Positions 6,977 to 15,539 are shown, counted from the stretch's first letter. The stretch: DNA of 25,105 bases from an uncultured Angelakisella sp. (GCA_904420255.1 CAJFUT010000028.1:1-25105), one strand, 5' to 3'. The notes: a model not told the origin generated them from the sequence alone. Made by a program: numbers and translations.

Positions 6977-7855
6977 ATGGAACAAGCCATCCTGCAAGAA
7001 GGGGTCCGCCGCCTGGTACAGAACGCCGTCAGCACCATTTCTGACGATGCCAGGCTGCTGTTGCGGCAGGCCCTGGACCGGGAAACCAACCTCACCGCTC
7101 AAAGTATGCTTTCCTCCATGCTGGAGAACGTGGACATCGCCAGGGCGGAGGGGAAGGCAGTCTGTCAATCCCCCGGCTATCCCACCACCTACGCCTTTTT
7201 CGGGGAGGACACCTTCCCCGCCGGGCTGGAGAAGCTGCTGGGGGCGGAGTTGGTGGCCGCCACCAAGGCGGGCTACCTACGGCCCAGCATCGTCCACCCC
7301 CTGACCCGGAAAAACTCCGGGGACAACACCGGCATCGGGATGCCCAACATCGAGTACATCCCCGTCCCGGGCCAGCAGTTCGTGGACCTTTACATCAGCT
7401 TCAAGGGCTGCGGCGCCGAGCTGGGCAACGCCATAGAAATCTTCACCCCCGCCAGACTGGGGAAGGACCTTGCCGGCCTCAGGCGGTTCGTGCTGGAAAC
7501 AGCGGTGAAGGCCGGCGGGAAGCCCTGCCCTCCCTTCGCCATCGGCATCGGCATCGGCGGCCAGATGGACGTCTGCGCCCGCCTGAGCCGCCGAGCGGTG
7601 AGCACCCGGCGGTGGGACGACCACAACCCGGACCCCCAGCTGGACGCCCTGGAGCAGGAGCTCCGGGACCAGATCAACAGCCTGAAGCTGGGAGCGGCGG
7701 GTACCGGCGGGGACACCATCGCCCTGGGGGTCAAGATCGCCATTGCCGCCACCCACACCGCCATCGCCCCGGTGGCTGTTAATTTCCACTGCTGGGTAGC
7801 CCGCCGCAGCGGCCTGCGGATCTATCCGGACGGGCGGATGGAAAAGCTGCTTTGA
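6977..7855 (+). CDS. Class I fumarase/tartrate dehydratase-like hydro-lyase, alpha subunit
   Basis: A 292-aa homologue of the N-terminal half of class I fumarase (TtdA-like), the subunit that holds a [4Fe-4S] cluster for hydration or dehydration of C4 dicarboxylates. The three expected cluster cysteines are present: C63 in VCQSPGYP, C184 in CPPFAIGIGIGG and C272 in FHCWVARR. Around them the sequence departs from the usual fumarase forms. CQDTG is here CQSPG, and the KGGGSEN-type loop is here KGCGAELGN. These loops line the active site, so the natural substrate may be something other than fumarate or malate. An AAAGGAGG site precedes the ATG. The beta-subunit gene starts 18 nt after the stop. 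Confidence 0.88.
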   Translation: MEQAILQEGVRRLVQNAVSTISDDARLLLRQALDRETNLTAQSMLSSMLENVDIARAEGKAVCQSPGYPTTYAFFGEDTFPAGLEKLLGAELVAATKAGYLRPSIVHPLTRKNSGDNTGIGMPNIEYIPVPGQQFVDLYISFKGCGAELGNAIEIFTPARLGKDLAGLRRFVLETAVKAGGKPCPPFAIGIGIGGQMDVCARLSRRAVSTRRWDDHNPDPQLDALEQELRDQINSLKLGAAGTGGDTIALGVKIAIAATHTAIAPVAVNFHCWVARRSGLRIYPDGRMEKLL

Positions 7856-7873
7856 GTGCCGGAGGTGAAAGAA

Positions 7874-8470
7874 ATGGATCATAAAATTCTGCAAATTCCC
7901 CTGAAGGAGGAGGAAATCCGCGCCTTGGATGTGGGCGACGTGGTTTACCTTTCCGGCACCATCTACACCGCCAGGGATATGGCCCACCTGCGGCTGCGGG
8001 AACTGGCGGAAGGGGGCAGCCCCGTCCCCTTCGCCCTGGAGGGGGGCGCCATCTTCCACGCTGGCCCTGTCGCGCTCCGCGGGGAGGACGGCAGCTGGCG
8101 CCTCAGCGTCATCGGCCCCACCACCAGCATCCGCATGGAGCCCCACGCCGATTTTGTGGGGCGGCTGGGGGTCCGGGCGGTGATCGGCAAGGGGGGCATG
8201 GGCCCCGATACCCTGGCGGCCTGCCAAAAATACGGCTATGTCTACCTCCAGGCCGCCCCGGGCTGCGCCGCCCTGCTGGCCAGGGGGATCCGCTCCATCA
8301 AAAGCGTCACCTGGCTGGACATGGGGATGCCCGAGGCCGTCTGGGAGTTGGAGGCGGAATGCTTCGGCCCCCTGGTGGTGGGGATGGACTCCAAGGGGAA
8401 CAGCCTCTACGCTAACATCCGGGCAAAGGCCCTGGAAAGGATAGACACCCTGTACCCTCTGGCCTTATAA
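7874..8470 (+). CDS. Class I fumarase/tartrate dehydratase-like hydro-lyase, beta subunit
   Basis: A 198-aa homologue of the C-terminal half of class I fumarase (TtdB-like), which closes over the Fe-S active site and binds the substrate carboxylates. Family signatures are VGDVVYLSGTIYTARD near the start, GPTTSIRMEPHADF, IGKGGMG, GCAALLA and VTWLDMGMPEAVWELE, then FGPLVVGMDSKGNSLY. The ATG at 7874 has GGAGG (7861-7865) 8 nt upstream, while the in-frame GTG at 7856 lies before that site, so 7874 is preferred. Length is normal for a separate beta subunit. The enzyme is thus a two-protein hydro-lyase, as in L-tartrate dehydratase and some anaerobic fumarases. Confidence 0.9.
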   Translation: MDHKILQIPLKEEEIRALDVGDVVYLSGTIYTARDMAHLRLRELAEGGSPVPFALEGGAIFHAGPVALRGEDGSWRLSVIGPTTSIRMEPHADFVGRLGVRAVIGKGGMGPDTLAACQKYGYVYLQAAPGCAALLARGIRSIKSVTWLDMGMPEAVWELEAECFGPLVVGMDSKGNSLYANIRAKALERIDTLYPLAL

Positions 8471-8558
8471 TCAAAAGCAGCAGGAGGTTCTCTCCTGGGT
8501 AGAACGGGCGGCCATCCCGGCCGCGGCGCTGTAAAAACAAGACAGGGGGTTATTTGAA

Positions 8559-9923
8559 ATGGGATATCGCATCGAGCGGGACTCCATGGGGGAAATGCAG
8601 GTACCCGACGACAAGTACTGGGGTGCCCAGACCCAGCGAAGCCATGAAAACTTCAAAATCGGGGTGGAAACCATGCCCCGGGAGATCATCCGGGCCTTCG
8701 CCATCCTGAAAAAGGCGGCGGCCATGGCCAACAACCGCCTGGGCAGGCTGGATGACGAGCGGCTGGGAATCATCTCCCAGGTCTGCGATGAGATCCTGGC
8801 GGGAAAGCTGGACCAGCATTTCCCCCTGGTGGTGTGGCAGACCGGCAGCGGCACCCAGTCCAACATGAACGCCAACGAGGTCATCGCGGGCCGGGGAAAC
8901 GAGCTGGCCGGGAAGAAGCTCCTCCACCCCAACGACCACGTCAATATGTCCCAAAGCTCCAACGACACCTTCCCCACCGCCATGCACATCGCTGCGGTGG
9001 TGGAGATCGAGGACAGGCTCTTCCCCGCCATCGACGCCATGGTTTCCGAGCTGCGGCGGCTGGAGGAGGAGAACCAGGGCATTGTCAAGAGCGGGCGCAC
9101 CCATCTCCAGGACGCGGTGCCCATCGCCTTTTCCCAGGAGATCAGCGGCTGGCGCTCCATGCTGGAAAAGGACCGCCGGATGCTGGAAAAATCCCTCGAG
9201 GAGCTGCGGGAGCTGGCCCTGGGGGGTACCGCCGTGGGCACCGGCCTCAATGCCCCCAAGGGCTTCGATACGGCGGTGGCCGAGGCGGTCAGCCAGCTGA
9301 CGGGGAAGGACTTCGTCACCGCCCCCAATAAATTCCACGCCCTCACCTCCAAGGACGAGTTGGTCTTCGCCCACGGCGCCCTCAAGGCCCTGGCGGCGGA
9401 CCTGATGAAGATCGCCAACGACGTCCGGTGGCTGGCCAGCGGCCCCCGCTGCGGCCTGGGTGAAATCCACATCCCGGAAAACGAGCCCGGCTCCTCCATC
9501 ATGCCCGGCAAGGTGAACCCCACCCAGTGCGAGGCGGTCACCATGGTGGCGGTCCAGGTGATGGGCAACGATGTGGCGGTGGGCCTGGCCGCCAGCCAGG
9601 GGAATTTCGAGCTGAACGTCTTCATGCCGGTGTGCATCTACAACTTTCTCCAATCGGTGCGGCTGCTGACCGACGTCATCCATTCCTTCCGCGCCAACTG
9701 CGTGGCGGGGATCACCGCCAACCGGGAGAAGATGCGCCACAACCTGTACAACTCCCTGATGCTGGTGACCGCTCTGAACCCCTACATCGGCTACGACAAC
9801 GCCGCCAAAACCGCCAAAAAGGCCTACGCTGAAAACATCTCCCTCCGGGAGGCCTGCATCGCCCTGGGCTTTCTGACCCCGGAAAAGTTCGACGAGGTCT
9901 TCCACCCCGAGGAGATGGTGTGA
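8559..9923 (+). CDS. fumC: Class II fumarate hydratase
   Basis: A 454-aa enzyme of the fumarase/aspartase superfamily that interconverts fumarate and L-malate in the cytoplasm without an Fe-S cluster. Landmarks are [18 protein letters not shown] (93-110), [19 protein letters not shown] (123-141), [11 protein letters not shown] (179-189) and [12 protein letters not shown] (222-233). The superfamily signature [13 protein letters not shown] is at 311-323, with the catalytic-base serine at 312. These match true FumC rather than argininosuccinate lyase, aspartase or adenylosuccinate lyase. The gene follows the class I-like pair after 88 nt containing two small hairpins, and is probably the last gene of the operon. 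A class II fumarase beside a class I-like enzyme suggests the latter has another substrate. Confidence 0.95.
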   Translation: MGYRIERDSMGEMQVPDDKYWGAQTQRSHENFKIGVETMPREIIRAFAILKKAAAMANNRLGRLDDERLGIISQVCDEILAGKLDQHFPLVVWQTGSGTQSNMNANEVIAGRGNELAGKKLLHPNDHVNMSQSSNDTFPTAMHIAAVVEIEDRLFPAIDAMVSELRRLEEENQGIVKSGRTHLQDAVPIAFSQEISGWRSMLEKDRRMLEKSLEELRELALGGTAVGTGLNAPKGFDTAVAEAVSQLTGKDFVTAPNKFHALTSKDELVFAHGALKALAADLMKIANDVRWLASGPRCGLGEIHIPENEPGSSIMPGKVNPTQCEAVTMVAVQVMGNDVAVGLAASQGNFELNVFMPVCIYNFLQSVRLLTDVIHSFRANCVAGITANREKMRHNLYNSLMLVTALNPYIGYDNAAKTAKKAYAENISLREACIALGFLTPEKFDEVFHPEEMV

Positions 9924-10017
9924 GGCGGCTGTTCAGAAAAACTAAATGGGTTAAGCTTATCTCCTATCCGCATTTTTCCCATTTTGGGGATACTGCTCAG
10001 AGAAGGCATACCAAGCG

Positions 10018-10057
10018 AAAGATACAGGCCGCCGCTTAAGCGGTGGCCTGTATCTTT
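10018..10057. terminator. Bidirectional terminator between convergent operons
   Basis: AAAGATACAGGCC and GGCCTGTATCTTT flank the palindrome CCGCTTAAGCGG, giving a stem of almost 20 bp with one G-U pair. T-rich sequence follows on the + side. It sits between fumC (+) and the PLP-enzyme operon (-) and can serve both. The rest of 9924-10206 is AT-rich without genes; it has palindromes at 10081-10090 (TCAATATTGA) and 10170-10186. Confidence 0.85.
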
Positions 10058-10206
10058 GCCTTTGTGTTCTTTCTTACTGCTCAATATTGAATAGTGATAT
10101 TGCTTTAACTCGTTTCCTCAACTGGCAGGAAATTTACCTGTATTATTTATTACTTTAATTCTCCAATCCAAAGAAAGACTTTCTTTCAAGCGGCATTCTC
10201 GACCAC

Positions 10207-11373
10207 TTATCCTTTTTGAAACTCTTTTTGCACTCGATCCAACGCAAGACAAAGAGTTGCCGATGGGCATCCAATATTCATCCGCACAAAACCCTCGCCT
10301 TCTGCACCGAAATCTGTTCCGCTTTGCACACCCACTTGTGCGCCAAAGACAAATCGCTCCATCAGTTTGTCTTGAGCGAGTTCCAGTTTCCTGCAGTCAA
10401 GCCACATAAGAAAAGTCCCTTGCCCCTGTATCCAGCGGATAGAGGGGATTTGCTGCAGCCTTTGGCGGAGAATATCCCGGTTTCGGTCCAGGTATTCCAC
10501 TACCTGATCGGCATAGTAATCGCATTCCTCATAGGCAACGCACAAACCCAGCGTACCAAAAATGGTTTCTCCCACCGCCTTGTTGCTGAGGATCACCTGG
10601 TGGATTTCTTCCTTCATCCGAGGGTTTTTGCAGATCATGGCGGCTGTGCGCAGCCCAGGCAGGTTAAACGTCTTACTGGGATTGATAAAGGTGGCTGTGA
10701 TCTGGGCCAACTCCGGGGAAAGGCCGGCGAATGGCAGGTGCCTATATCCTTTGAATACAAGATCACAATGGATTTCGTCGCTAAGTACCGTCACATGGTG
10801 CCGGAGGCATATCTCTCCCAGCCGTGTCAGCTCCTCCTTTGTCAGCACCCGGCCCGTAGGGTTGTGAGGGTTGCACAGAATAAAAGCTTTTGTACGGGGC
10901 TGCCGGCACAACTCCTCGAAGCCCTCAAAATCGATGCGATACCCCCCGTCATCCAGGATAAGCGGATTGGGAGCCAGGCGCCTTCCGTTGTTTTCGATGG
11001 CTGCCCGAAAGGGGGGATAGGAAGGAGTTTGCAGAATCACCCGATCGCCTGGCCGGGTAAGGGCGCGGAGGGCGCAGATAATCCCGCCGATTACCCCGGG
11101 GACATACTCCACCTCGCTTTCTTCCACAAAAAAACCAAAGCGCCGCTCCTCCCATCCTTTTACCGCCCCGCGGAGCCGTTGGCTCACTGGAGTATAGCCA
11201 AACACGCCTTCCCTGGCCCTCTTTACCAGCGCCTCCACCACTGGCTCGGGGGCGCGGAAGTCGGTTTCCGCAATCCACATGGGAATGACACCGGAAGGAT
11301 AATATTCCGTGCTGTATTTTTTGGAATCCTCTTTCTGCAGGTCCAAAATCTGATCAAAATCGTGGATTCTCAT
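10207..11373 (-). CDS. MalY/PatB-family PLP-dependent aminotransferase or C-S lyase
   Basis: A 388-aa fold-type I PLP enzyme. Many members are cysteine-conjugate or cystathionine beta-lyases that split a beta-substituted amino acid into pyruvate, ammonia and the leaving group; others are transaminases. Visible features are PMWIAETDFRAP (31-42), where the family has MWVADMDF, the cofactor-contacting N171 in CNPHNPTG, D199 in LSDEIH, and the PLP-lysine K234 in NPSKTFNLPGL. The start is the ATG at 11373, 14 nt after the deacylase stop; an upstream ATG at 11418 would overlap that gene. It is the last gene of the TRAP operon. Its place after a deacylase suggests that it acts on the freed amino acid. 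Lyase versus transaminase is not decided. Confidence 0.88.
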   Translation of the reverse strand: MRIHDFDQILDLQKEDSKKYSTEYYPSGVIPMWIAETDFRAPEPVVEALVKRAREGVFGYTPVSQRLRGAVKGWEERRFGFFVEESEVEYVPGVIGGIICALRALTRPGDRVILQTPSYPPFRAAIENNGRRLAPNPLILDDGGYRIDFEGFEELCRQPRTKAFILCNPHNPTGRVLTKEELTRLGEICLRHHVTVLSDEIHCDLVFKGYRHLPFAGLSPELAQITATFINPSKTFNLPGLRTAAMICKNPRMKEEIHQVILSNKAVGETIFGTLGLCVAYEECDYYADQVVEYLDRNRDILRQRLQQIPSIRWIQGQGTFLMWLDCRKLELAQDKLMERFVFGAQVGVQSGTDFGAEGEGFVRMNIGCPSATLCLALDRVQKEFQKG

Positions 11374-11387
11374 CTTTCCGCCCTCTC

Positions 11388-12401
11388 TCACCGGTCTTCT
11401 GGCCCCACCGGAGTCCACTGTGTCCCTACAAACACAAATCGTTCACCTGTGTGAATGACAGGGTGTTTCCTTGCTGCGATGACATACAAGTCTTCCGCCG
11501 CTCGGTAGGTTTCCAACTCTCCTCCGAAGAAATGGGTTTGGGCAATTACATCCCCCTTTTTTACATAATCGCCAGGGGAAAGGATTCGTTCTCTCAAAAA
11601 GCCTCCCTTGTCCGCCCGGAGGAACTTCCGTTTCGTGATGAGAATCTGAGGCGGCGGTGGGGCTATTTCCTTTTCCAGCATTCCCAGTTTGGCCATAACA
11701 TTCTGGATCCCTTGCTTCGCTGTTTCAATAGACGGTCTCTCGATGGATGAACCGCATCCCATTTCAGCCATGAAACAAGGGATCCCTTCCTTCATGCACA
11801 TAATGTCCAGCGCTCCGCTGGTGACTCCGGGAAGTTCTCCCGATGCGGTGGAAAGATCGACGGAGCAGTTGGCCTCCACGCCGAAGGTCAGGGCCAAGGT
11901 TCTGGAAGCTCTCCAGATTTCCTCCCCAACCCCTGGAACAATTTTAGAAACAGTGTAAGGCTTTGCCAGATGCCGGGGAGCCAAGGTGTGGAAGCTGAGA
12001 ACTGCGTTGGCTTTTTGTCGTATTTCATCAAAGAGGATTTTTGCAATTCTCTGAGTCCAGGTCCCACTTTCACTTCCGGGGAATGCTGTATCCATATCCA
12101 GATAATCGATCACCGAAATCTTATTGCGATCTGAAAGCGCCAAAGGATTGGCTATGGGGGTGGCGATCACAGTTCCACGGACCTGACTTGGAGACAACTC
12201 CCTTAGGAATTCCCAGGTTGCGATGGAACCGTTGAGTTCTTCACCATGCACCTCACCATTGATCCAAAAAACCGGTCCCTCCTGGGCTCCCCGCAATACA
12301 ATCACCGGCAAACAAATAGCGGCTGTATTGGCGTAGCTGCCTGCTTCCACTGAAAAATAGCTTTTGCTTTCTTCTGGGATTTCTCGGTCAAATACACGCA
12401 T
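11388..12401 (-). CDS. M14-type zinc deacylase (succinylglutamate desuccinylase/aspartoacylase family)
   Basis: A 337-aa zinc hydrolase related to AstE and AspA, enzymes that remove an acyl group from N-acylated amino acids. The likely zinc ligands are H52 and E55 (NGEVHGEE) and H138 (SFHT); the likely catalytic glutamate is E213 (MAEMG). Residues from about 250 form a small biotinyl/lipoyl-like beta domain (GGFLRERILSPGDYVKKGDV), usual in this subgroup. The stretch that reads DLNRxFPG in aspartoacylase is DMDTAFPG here, and the usual Asp before the second His is Ser. These changes argue against N-acetylaspartate or succinylglutamate as substrate. The ATG at 12401 lies 7 nt after AAGGAGG. The gene sits between the TAXI protein and the PLP enzyme. 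Confidence 0.85.
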   Translation of the reverse strand: MRVFDREIPEESKSYFSVEAGSYANTAAICLPVIVLRGAQEGPVFWINGEVHGEELNGSIATWEFLRELSPSQVRGTVIATPIANPLALSDRNKISVIDYLDMDTAFPGSESGTWTQRIAKILFDEIRQKANAVLSFHTLAPRHLAKPYTVSKIVPGVGEEIWRASRTLALTFGVEANCSVDLSTASGELPGVTSGALDIMCMKEGIPCFMAEMGCGSSIERPSIETAKQGIQNVMAKLGMLEKEIAPPPPQILITKRKFLRADKGGFLRERILSPGDYVKKGDVIAQTHFFGGELETYRAAEDLYVIAARKHPVIHTGERFVFVGTQWTPVGPEDR

Positions 12402-12422
12402 CACTTATCCTCCTTTTTGCAG

Positions 12423-12456
12423 AAGCCCGGCCCCCTCTTTGCTGTGGACCGGGCTT
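12423..12456 (-). promoter_or_regulatory. Intercistronic hairpin after the TAXI gene
   Basis: AAGCCCGG (12423-12430) pairs perfectly with CCGGGCTT (12449-12456). On the - strand it has no T run, so it is probably not a full terminator. Such a stem after a binding-protein gene often stabilises the upstream mRNA and lowers expression of the genes behind it. Confidence 0.6.
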
Positions 12457-12475
12457 TCTTCTTATGGCTGCTTTA

Positions 12476-13459
12476 TCATTCCAAGATACCCGCCTCGCGG
12501 TAATACTTTTCTGCGCCGGGGTGCAGGGGGATGGTCTGAAGCTCTAAGGCGTTGTCCAGGTTCCACAGCGGAGCTCTGGAGTGGAAATTCCCCAACTCAC
12601 TGTTGTGATCCACAATGGTTTTGATGGTGTTGTAGACAATCTCTTCATCCAAATCGGCTCGGGCAATCATAACCGTCCGCGTTGCCAGCGCTCGCACATT
12701 TCTTTCCATGCCCTCATAATAATCCGAATCGATTTCGGAAATGTAATAAAAATCGCTTTCCTCACAAATTTTATTGGCCGCTTCCTCACTGATTTCCAAG
12801 AAACGGATTCCGGTGGTCAGGGCAAGGTCCGCAATGTTGCTGCTGGGGAAGTCGGAAATATAGCAGCCCACATCGATGTTTCCATCTGCCAGGGCGGTAC
12901 ACATATCCCCCAGGGCCATTGACGTACTGCTAGCCAGGGTTCCTTCCAATCCGTAAGCGCTCATAATCATATTCAGGTGTTCCGACATAAAGCCTTTACC
13001 TACACCTGCTCTTTTTCCTACCAGGTCTTCAAAAGAGTAGATATCAGAATCTGCACGGACAAACACATGGATGTGAGGAGAATAGCCGGACATAACGTGA
13101 AGTACCTGCCCTTCTTCGTTTCCCTCAAAATCTCCCTGGGCATAATAGGCGTCATAGGCGATATCCGCCGTCACAAGACCAAAATCTACATTCCCTGCAT
13201 AGAGGTTGTTAACATTTTCGTTGGAGCCGGTGGAAATTTCTACCGCAACGGTGTAGTTTGGATGGTCTTCCTCCATTAAGCTGGCAATGCCGCTGAATGT
13301 GCTGTAGTGAATGGCGCCGCTGGGGCCGGAACCGATGCGAATGGTTACACTTTCTTCGCCTGTCCCACCCGATGTGGTTCCTCCCTCGCCGCCGGTTCCA
13401 CAGGCTGCTGTGATAAGAAGCAAACATACCACCAGCAAAAGTGCCAATCTCTTTTTCAT
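12476..13459 (-). CDS. TAXI-family TRAP transporter substrate-binding lipoprotein
   Basis: A 327-aa extracytoplasmic binding protein of the TAXI class, which delivers solutes (usually carboxylates) to a fused TRAP permease. Residues 1-20 are a signal peptide ending in the lipobox LITAAC with C20 lipidated. A Gly/Thr/Ser linker follows. TAXI features include the opening IRIGSGPSGAIHYSTFSGIA, then EISTGSNENVNNLYAGNVDF and FEDLVGKRAGVG. The start is the ATG at 13459, with GGAAGGAG just upstream; the in-frame ATG at 13477 lies in front of that site. It follows the permease gene by 67 nt. The ligand cannot be read from the sequence, but the operon suggests an acylated amino acid or another carboxylate. 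Confidence 0.93.
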   Translation of the reverse strand: MKKRLALLLVVCLLLITAACGTGGEGGTTSGGTGEESVTIRIGSGPSGAIHYSTFSGIASLMEEDHPNYTVAVEISTGSNENVNNLYAGNVDFGLVTADIAYDAYYAQGDFEGNEEGQVLHVMSGYSPHIHVFVRADSDIYSFEDLVGKRAGVGKGFMSEHLNMIMSAYGLEGTLASSTSMALGDMCTALADGNIDVGCYISDFPSSNIADLALTTGIRFLEISEEAANKICEESDFYYISEIDSDYYEGMERNVRALATRTVMIARADLDEEIVYNTIKTIVDHNSELGNFHSRAPLWNLDNALELQTIPLHPGAEKYYREAGILE

Positions 13460-13526
13460 GTTCTTTTCTCCTTCCATTATTACTCTTTTTACTTGTTTTA
13501 AAAGCGCTCCCTGCGCTTATCGTTCC

Positions 13527-15383
13527 TTACACGTTGGCGGTGGTTTTTTGATCCCGAAGCCGGTGATAGAAGAAAAGCAACATTAGCACCACCAAACCCA
13601 TCATATCGGTGACGATACCGGGAATAAGAAGGCCAAGTGCCGCAGCAATAAGAAATCCTTGTTCCCAAATCGTAATACGCCACTTCCAAAAGAACTTTTC
13701 CACGGAGCAGGAGAGGCAGAAAACGCCAATGAGGGCGCTGACCGCTGCCATCAGAACCTCATACCAAGCCCCGATTCCCAGCAGTTCTTCCGAGAAGACC
13801 CAAATAAAGGGAAGGATAAAACCAGAAATGGAAAGGCAGAAAGCCTTGAAGCCAGTTTGCGTTGGATTGGCCCCTGCCAATCCGGCAGCCGCATAGGCAG
13901 AAAGGGCAACGGGAGGAGTAACCGAAGAAATGATGCCGAAATACAGGATGAAAAGGTGGGCCGCCAGCGGCGAAACTCCCATATCAGTGAGTGCCGGGGC
14001 CACCAAAACGGCCAGTACAAGATAAGCCGCTGTGGTAGGCAGACCCATTCCTAGGATCAGGGAAACGATCATGGTCAGGAACAACAGCAACAACATATTG
14101 TCCCCCGCAAAATTTACCAGCCCGGCGGAAATGCGGTTTCCAAGCCCCGATCCCATAATAACGCCTGTAATGATGCCTACGGCAGCGCATGCTACCGCCA
14201 CCGGGACAGTGCTTTTGGCTGTGGAAAGAAAAATGCCTTTAATTTTCTCTTTCGTCAGCCGGGTTTCCCTGTTCAGCATCACCATTGCGATCGTGACAAT
14301 ATTGGTATACAGCCCAGCTCGAGTGATGGTAATATTGGTAAAGCTTAAAATGCAAATCAGGAATACAAGGGGGATAAATAGATACACTTTTTTTAACATT
14401 TCTTTTGCATTGGGCAAGGCTTCATTGCTTTTCCCAATGCCATTCTTTACGGAATAGATGTCCACTGTCATAAAAATCCCGGCATAAAAGAGAAGCGCCG
14501 GAATAAACGCTGCGGCGGCAAGCCGCACATAAGGGATCCCCAGCATATCAGCTACGAGGAATGCCGTGGTTCCCATAATGGGAGGCATAATCTGCCCGCC
14601 AGTGGAAGCTGCAGCCTCTACCGCTCCGGCAAAGTCGTCTTTGAAGCCGCACCTTTTCATCATAGGAATGGTAAAAGTTCCGGTGGCTACCACGTTGGCG
14701 ATTGAGCTTCCGCTGATGGATCCAAACAGGCAGCTTGCCACAACCGCCACCTTGGCTGGACCGCCCCGGACCTTTCCAAATACGCTCATTGCAAGCTTTG
14801 TAAAGTAGTCCCCCACGCCGGATTCCTGGAGGATTGCCCCCAATATAATGAAGTGAACGATATACCATGCGGAGGAATACAGTGCCGTACCAAAAATACC
14901 ATCGGTGCTGATATAGGTGAGGTTGATAAATTTTTCGTAAGTAAAGCCACTATGGTGAAAAAATCCTGGCAGATATTTACCCCAAAAACCATATACAATA
15001 AAGCAAAGGATGACCACTACCAAGGATTTTCCCACCACTTTCCCTGTAGCCACTAACAGGGCGATGATAAGAATAGTACCAAGTACCATGTCCATGGGAA
15101 GAATAATGCCCAAGCGTGTCTGTAAGTCATCCCATATAATGATAAGATAGGAGAGACTTATTACGCTTCCTATCATTAAAATAATATCAATTCCCCGGAA
15201 AATCGCCTTACGACCAGGTTTTATTGAATCGGATAAAAAGAGAAAGATTAATAACAGACCTAAATGAACTGGCCGTTGGCCATCCCGAGGCAAAGCTCCA
15301 AAATATGCGGTATAAAAATGAAACACCAGAAAGACAATGGAGGTAACTAGAATCATTTTTTGTACAAACTTTTCTGTTCTCAT
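13527..15383 (-). CDS. TRAP transporter fused permease (4TM-12TM type)
   Basis: A 618-aa, highly hydrophobic protein that combines the small and large TRAP membrane subunits, as in TAXI-type systems. These are ion-gradient-driven, ATP-independent importers. An N-terminal set of helices (residues about 10-140) precedes the DctM-like core, whose hallmark stretches are GSISGSSIANVVATGTFTIP and AAASTGGQIMPPIMGTTAFL, with a second inverted-repeat half carrying LGMGLPTTAAYLVLAVLVAP. The ATG at 15383 is 7 nt from AAAGGAG (15391-15397); the GTG at 15389 is too close to that site. It is the first gene of the - strand operon. The GC content is visibly below that of the + strand genes around it. Confidence 0.94.
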   Translation of the reverse strand: MRTEKFVQKMILVTSIVFLVFHFYTAYFGALPRDGQRPVHLGLLLIFLFLSDSIKPGRKAIFRGIDIILMIGSVISLSYLIIIWDDLQTRLGIILPMDMVLGTILIIALLVATGKVVGKSLVVVILCFIVYGFWGKYLPGFFHHSGFTYEKFINLTYISTDGIFGTALYSSAWYIVHFIILGAILQESGVGDYFTKLAMSVFGKVRGGPAKVAVVASCLFGSISGSSIANVVATGTFTIPMMKRCGFKDDFAGAVEAAASTGGQIMPPIMGTTAFLVADMLGIPYVRLAAAAFIPALLFYAGIFMTVDIYSVKNGIGKSNEALPNAKEMLKKVYLFIPLVFLICILSFTNITITRAGLYTNIVTIAMVMLNRETRLTKEKIKGIFLSTAKSTVPVAVACAAVGIITGVIMGSGLGNRISAGLVNFAGDNMLLLLFLTMIVSLILGMGLPTTAAYLVLAVLVAPALTDMGVSPLAAHLFILYFGIISSVTPPVALSAYAAAGLAGANPTQTGFKAFCLSISGFILPFIWVFSEELLGIGAWYEVLMAAVSALIGVFCLSCSVEKFFWKWRITIWEQGFLIAAALGLLIPGIVTDMMGLVVLMLLFFYHRLRDQKTTANV

Positions 15384-15409
15384 GTGCACACTCCTTTATC
15401 TGCCTCATG

Positions 15410-15419
15410 TGGAATACCA
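15410..15419. promoter_or_regulatory. Candidate GntR operator 4 (TGGAATACCA)
   Basis: Nine of ten bases match TGGTATACCA. It lies in the TRAP leader just upstream of the ribosome binding site. Its centre is 116 bp from operator 3, close to a whole number of helical turns. Confidence 0.4.
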
Positions 15420-15459
15420 TTGTTGGCATTTCTTTCCATTTTTTGCTTATTTTACATAA

Positions 15460-15465
15460 ATTATA
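15460..15465 (-). promoter_or_regulatory. Likely -10 of the TRAP operon
   Basis: A perfect TATAAT reads on the - strand, about 75 nt before the TRAP start. The -35 is poor (TTACAA at a spacing of 19), which would suit a promoter needing an activator or one kept weak. It lies between operators 3 and 4. Confidence 0.45.
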
Positions 15466-15525
15466 ATAATTTGCCTCCTTTATTTTGTAATAAACAGCAC
15501 TATCTCGTGATGCCGTTTACATAAT

Positions 15526-15535
15526 TGGTATACCA
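15526..15535. promoter_or_regulatory. GntR operator 3 (TGGTATACCA)
   Basis: A perfect 10-bp palindrome, identical to the one at 5506-5515. It lies about 145 bp upstream of the TRAP permease start. Exact identity at the heads of two facing operons, beside a FadR-type regulator gene, is strong evidence of a shared operator. Confidence 0.7.
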
Positions 15536-15539
15536 CATT

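Noticed and set aside
10004..10013. AGGCATACCA as another GntR operator
   Set aside because: Only eight of ten bases match and it lies between convergent gene ends, not at a promoter.
10216..11454. 412-aa open frame on the + strand
   Set aside because: It lies opposite the PLP-enzyme gene and part of the deacylase gene, has no family motifs and low-quality composition; the - strand genes have clear motifs and ribosome binding sites.
15455..15480. AAGGAGG followed by ATG TAA in the TRAP leader as a start-stop mini-gene
   Set aside because: The spacing of about 16 nt is too long for efficient initiation, and the -10 box overlaps it.
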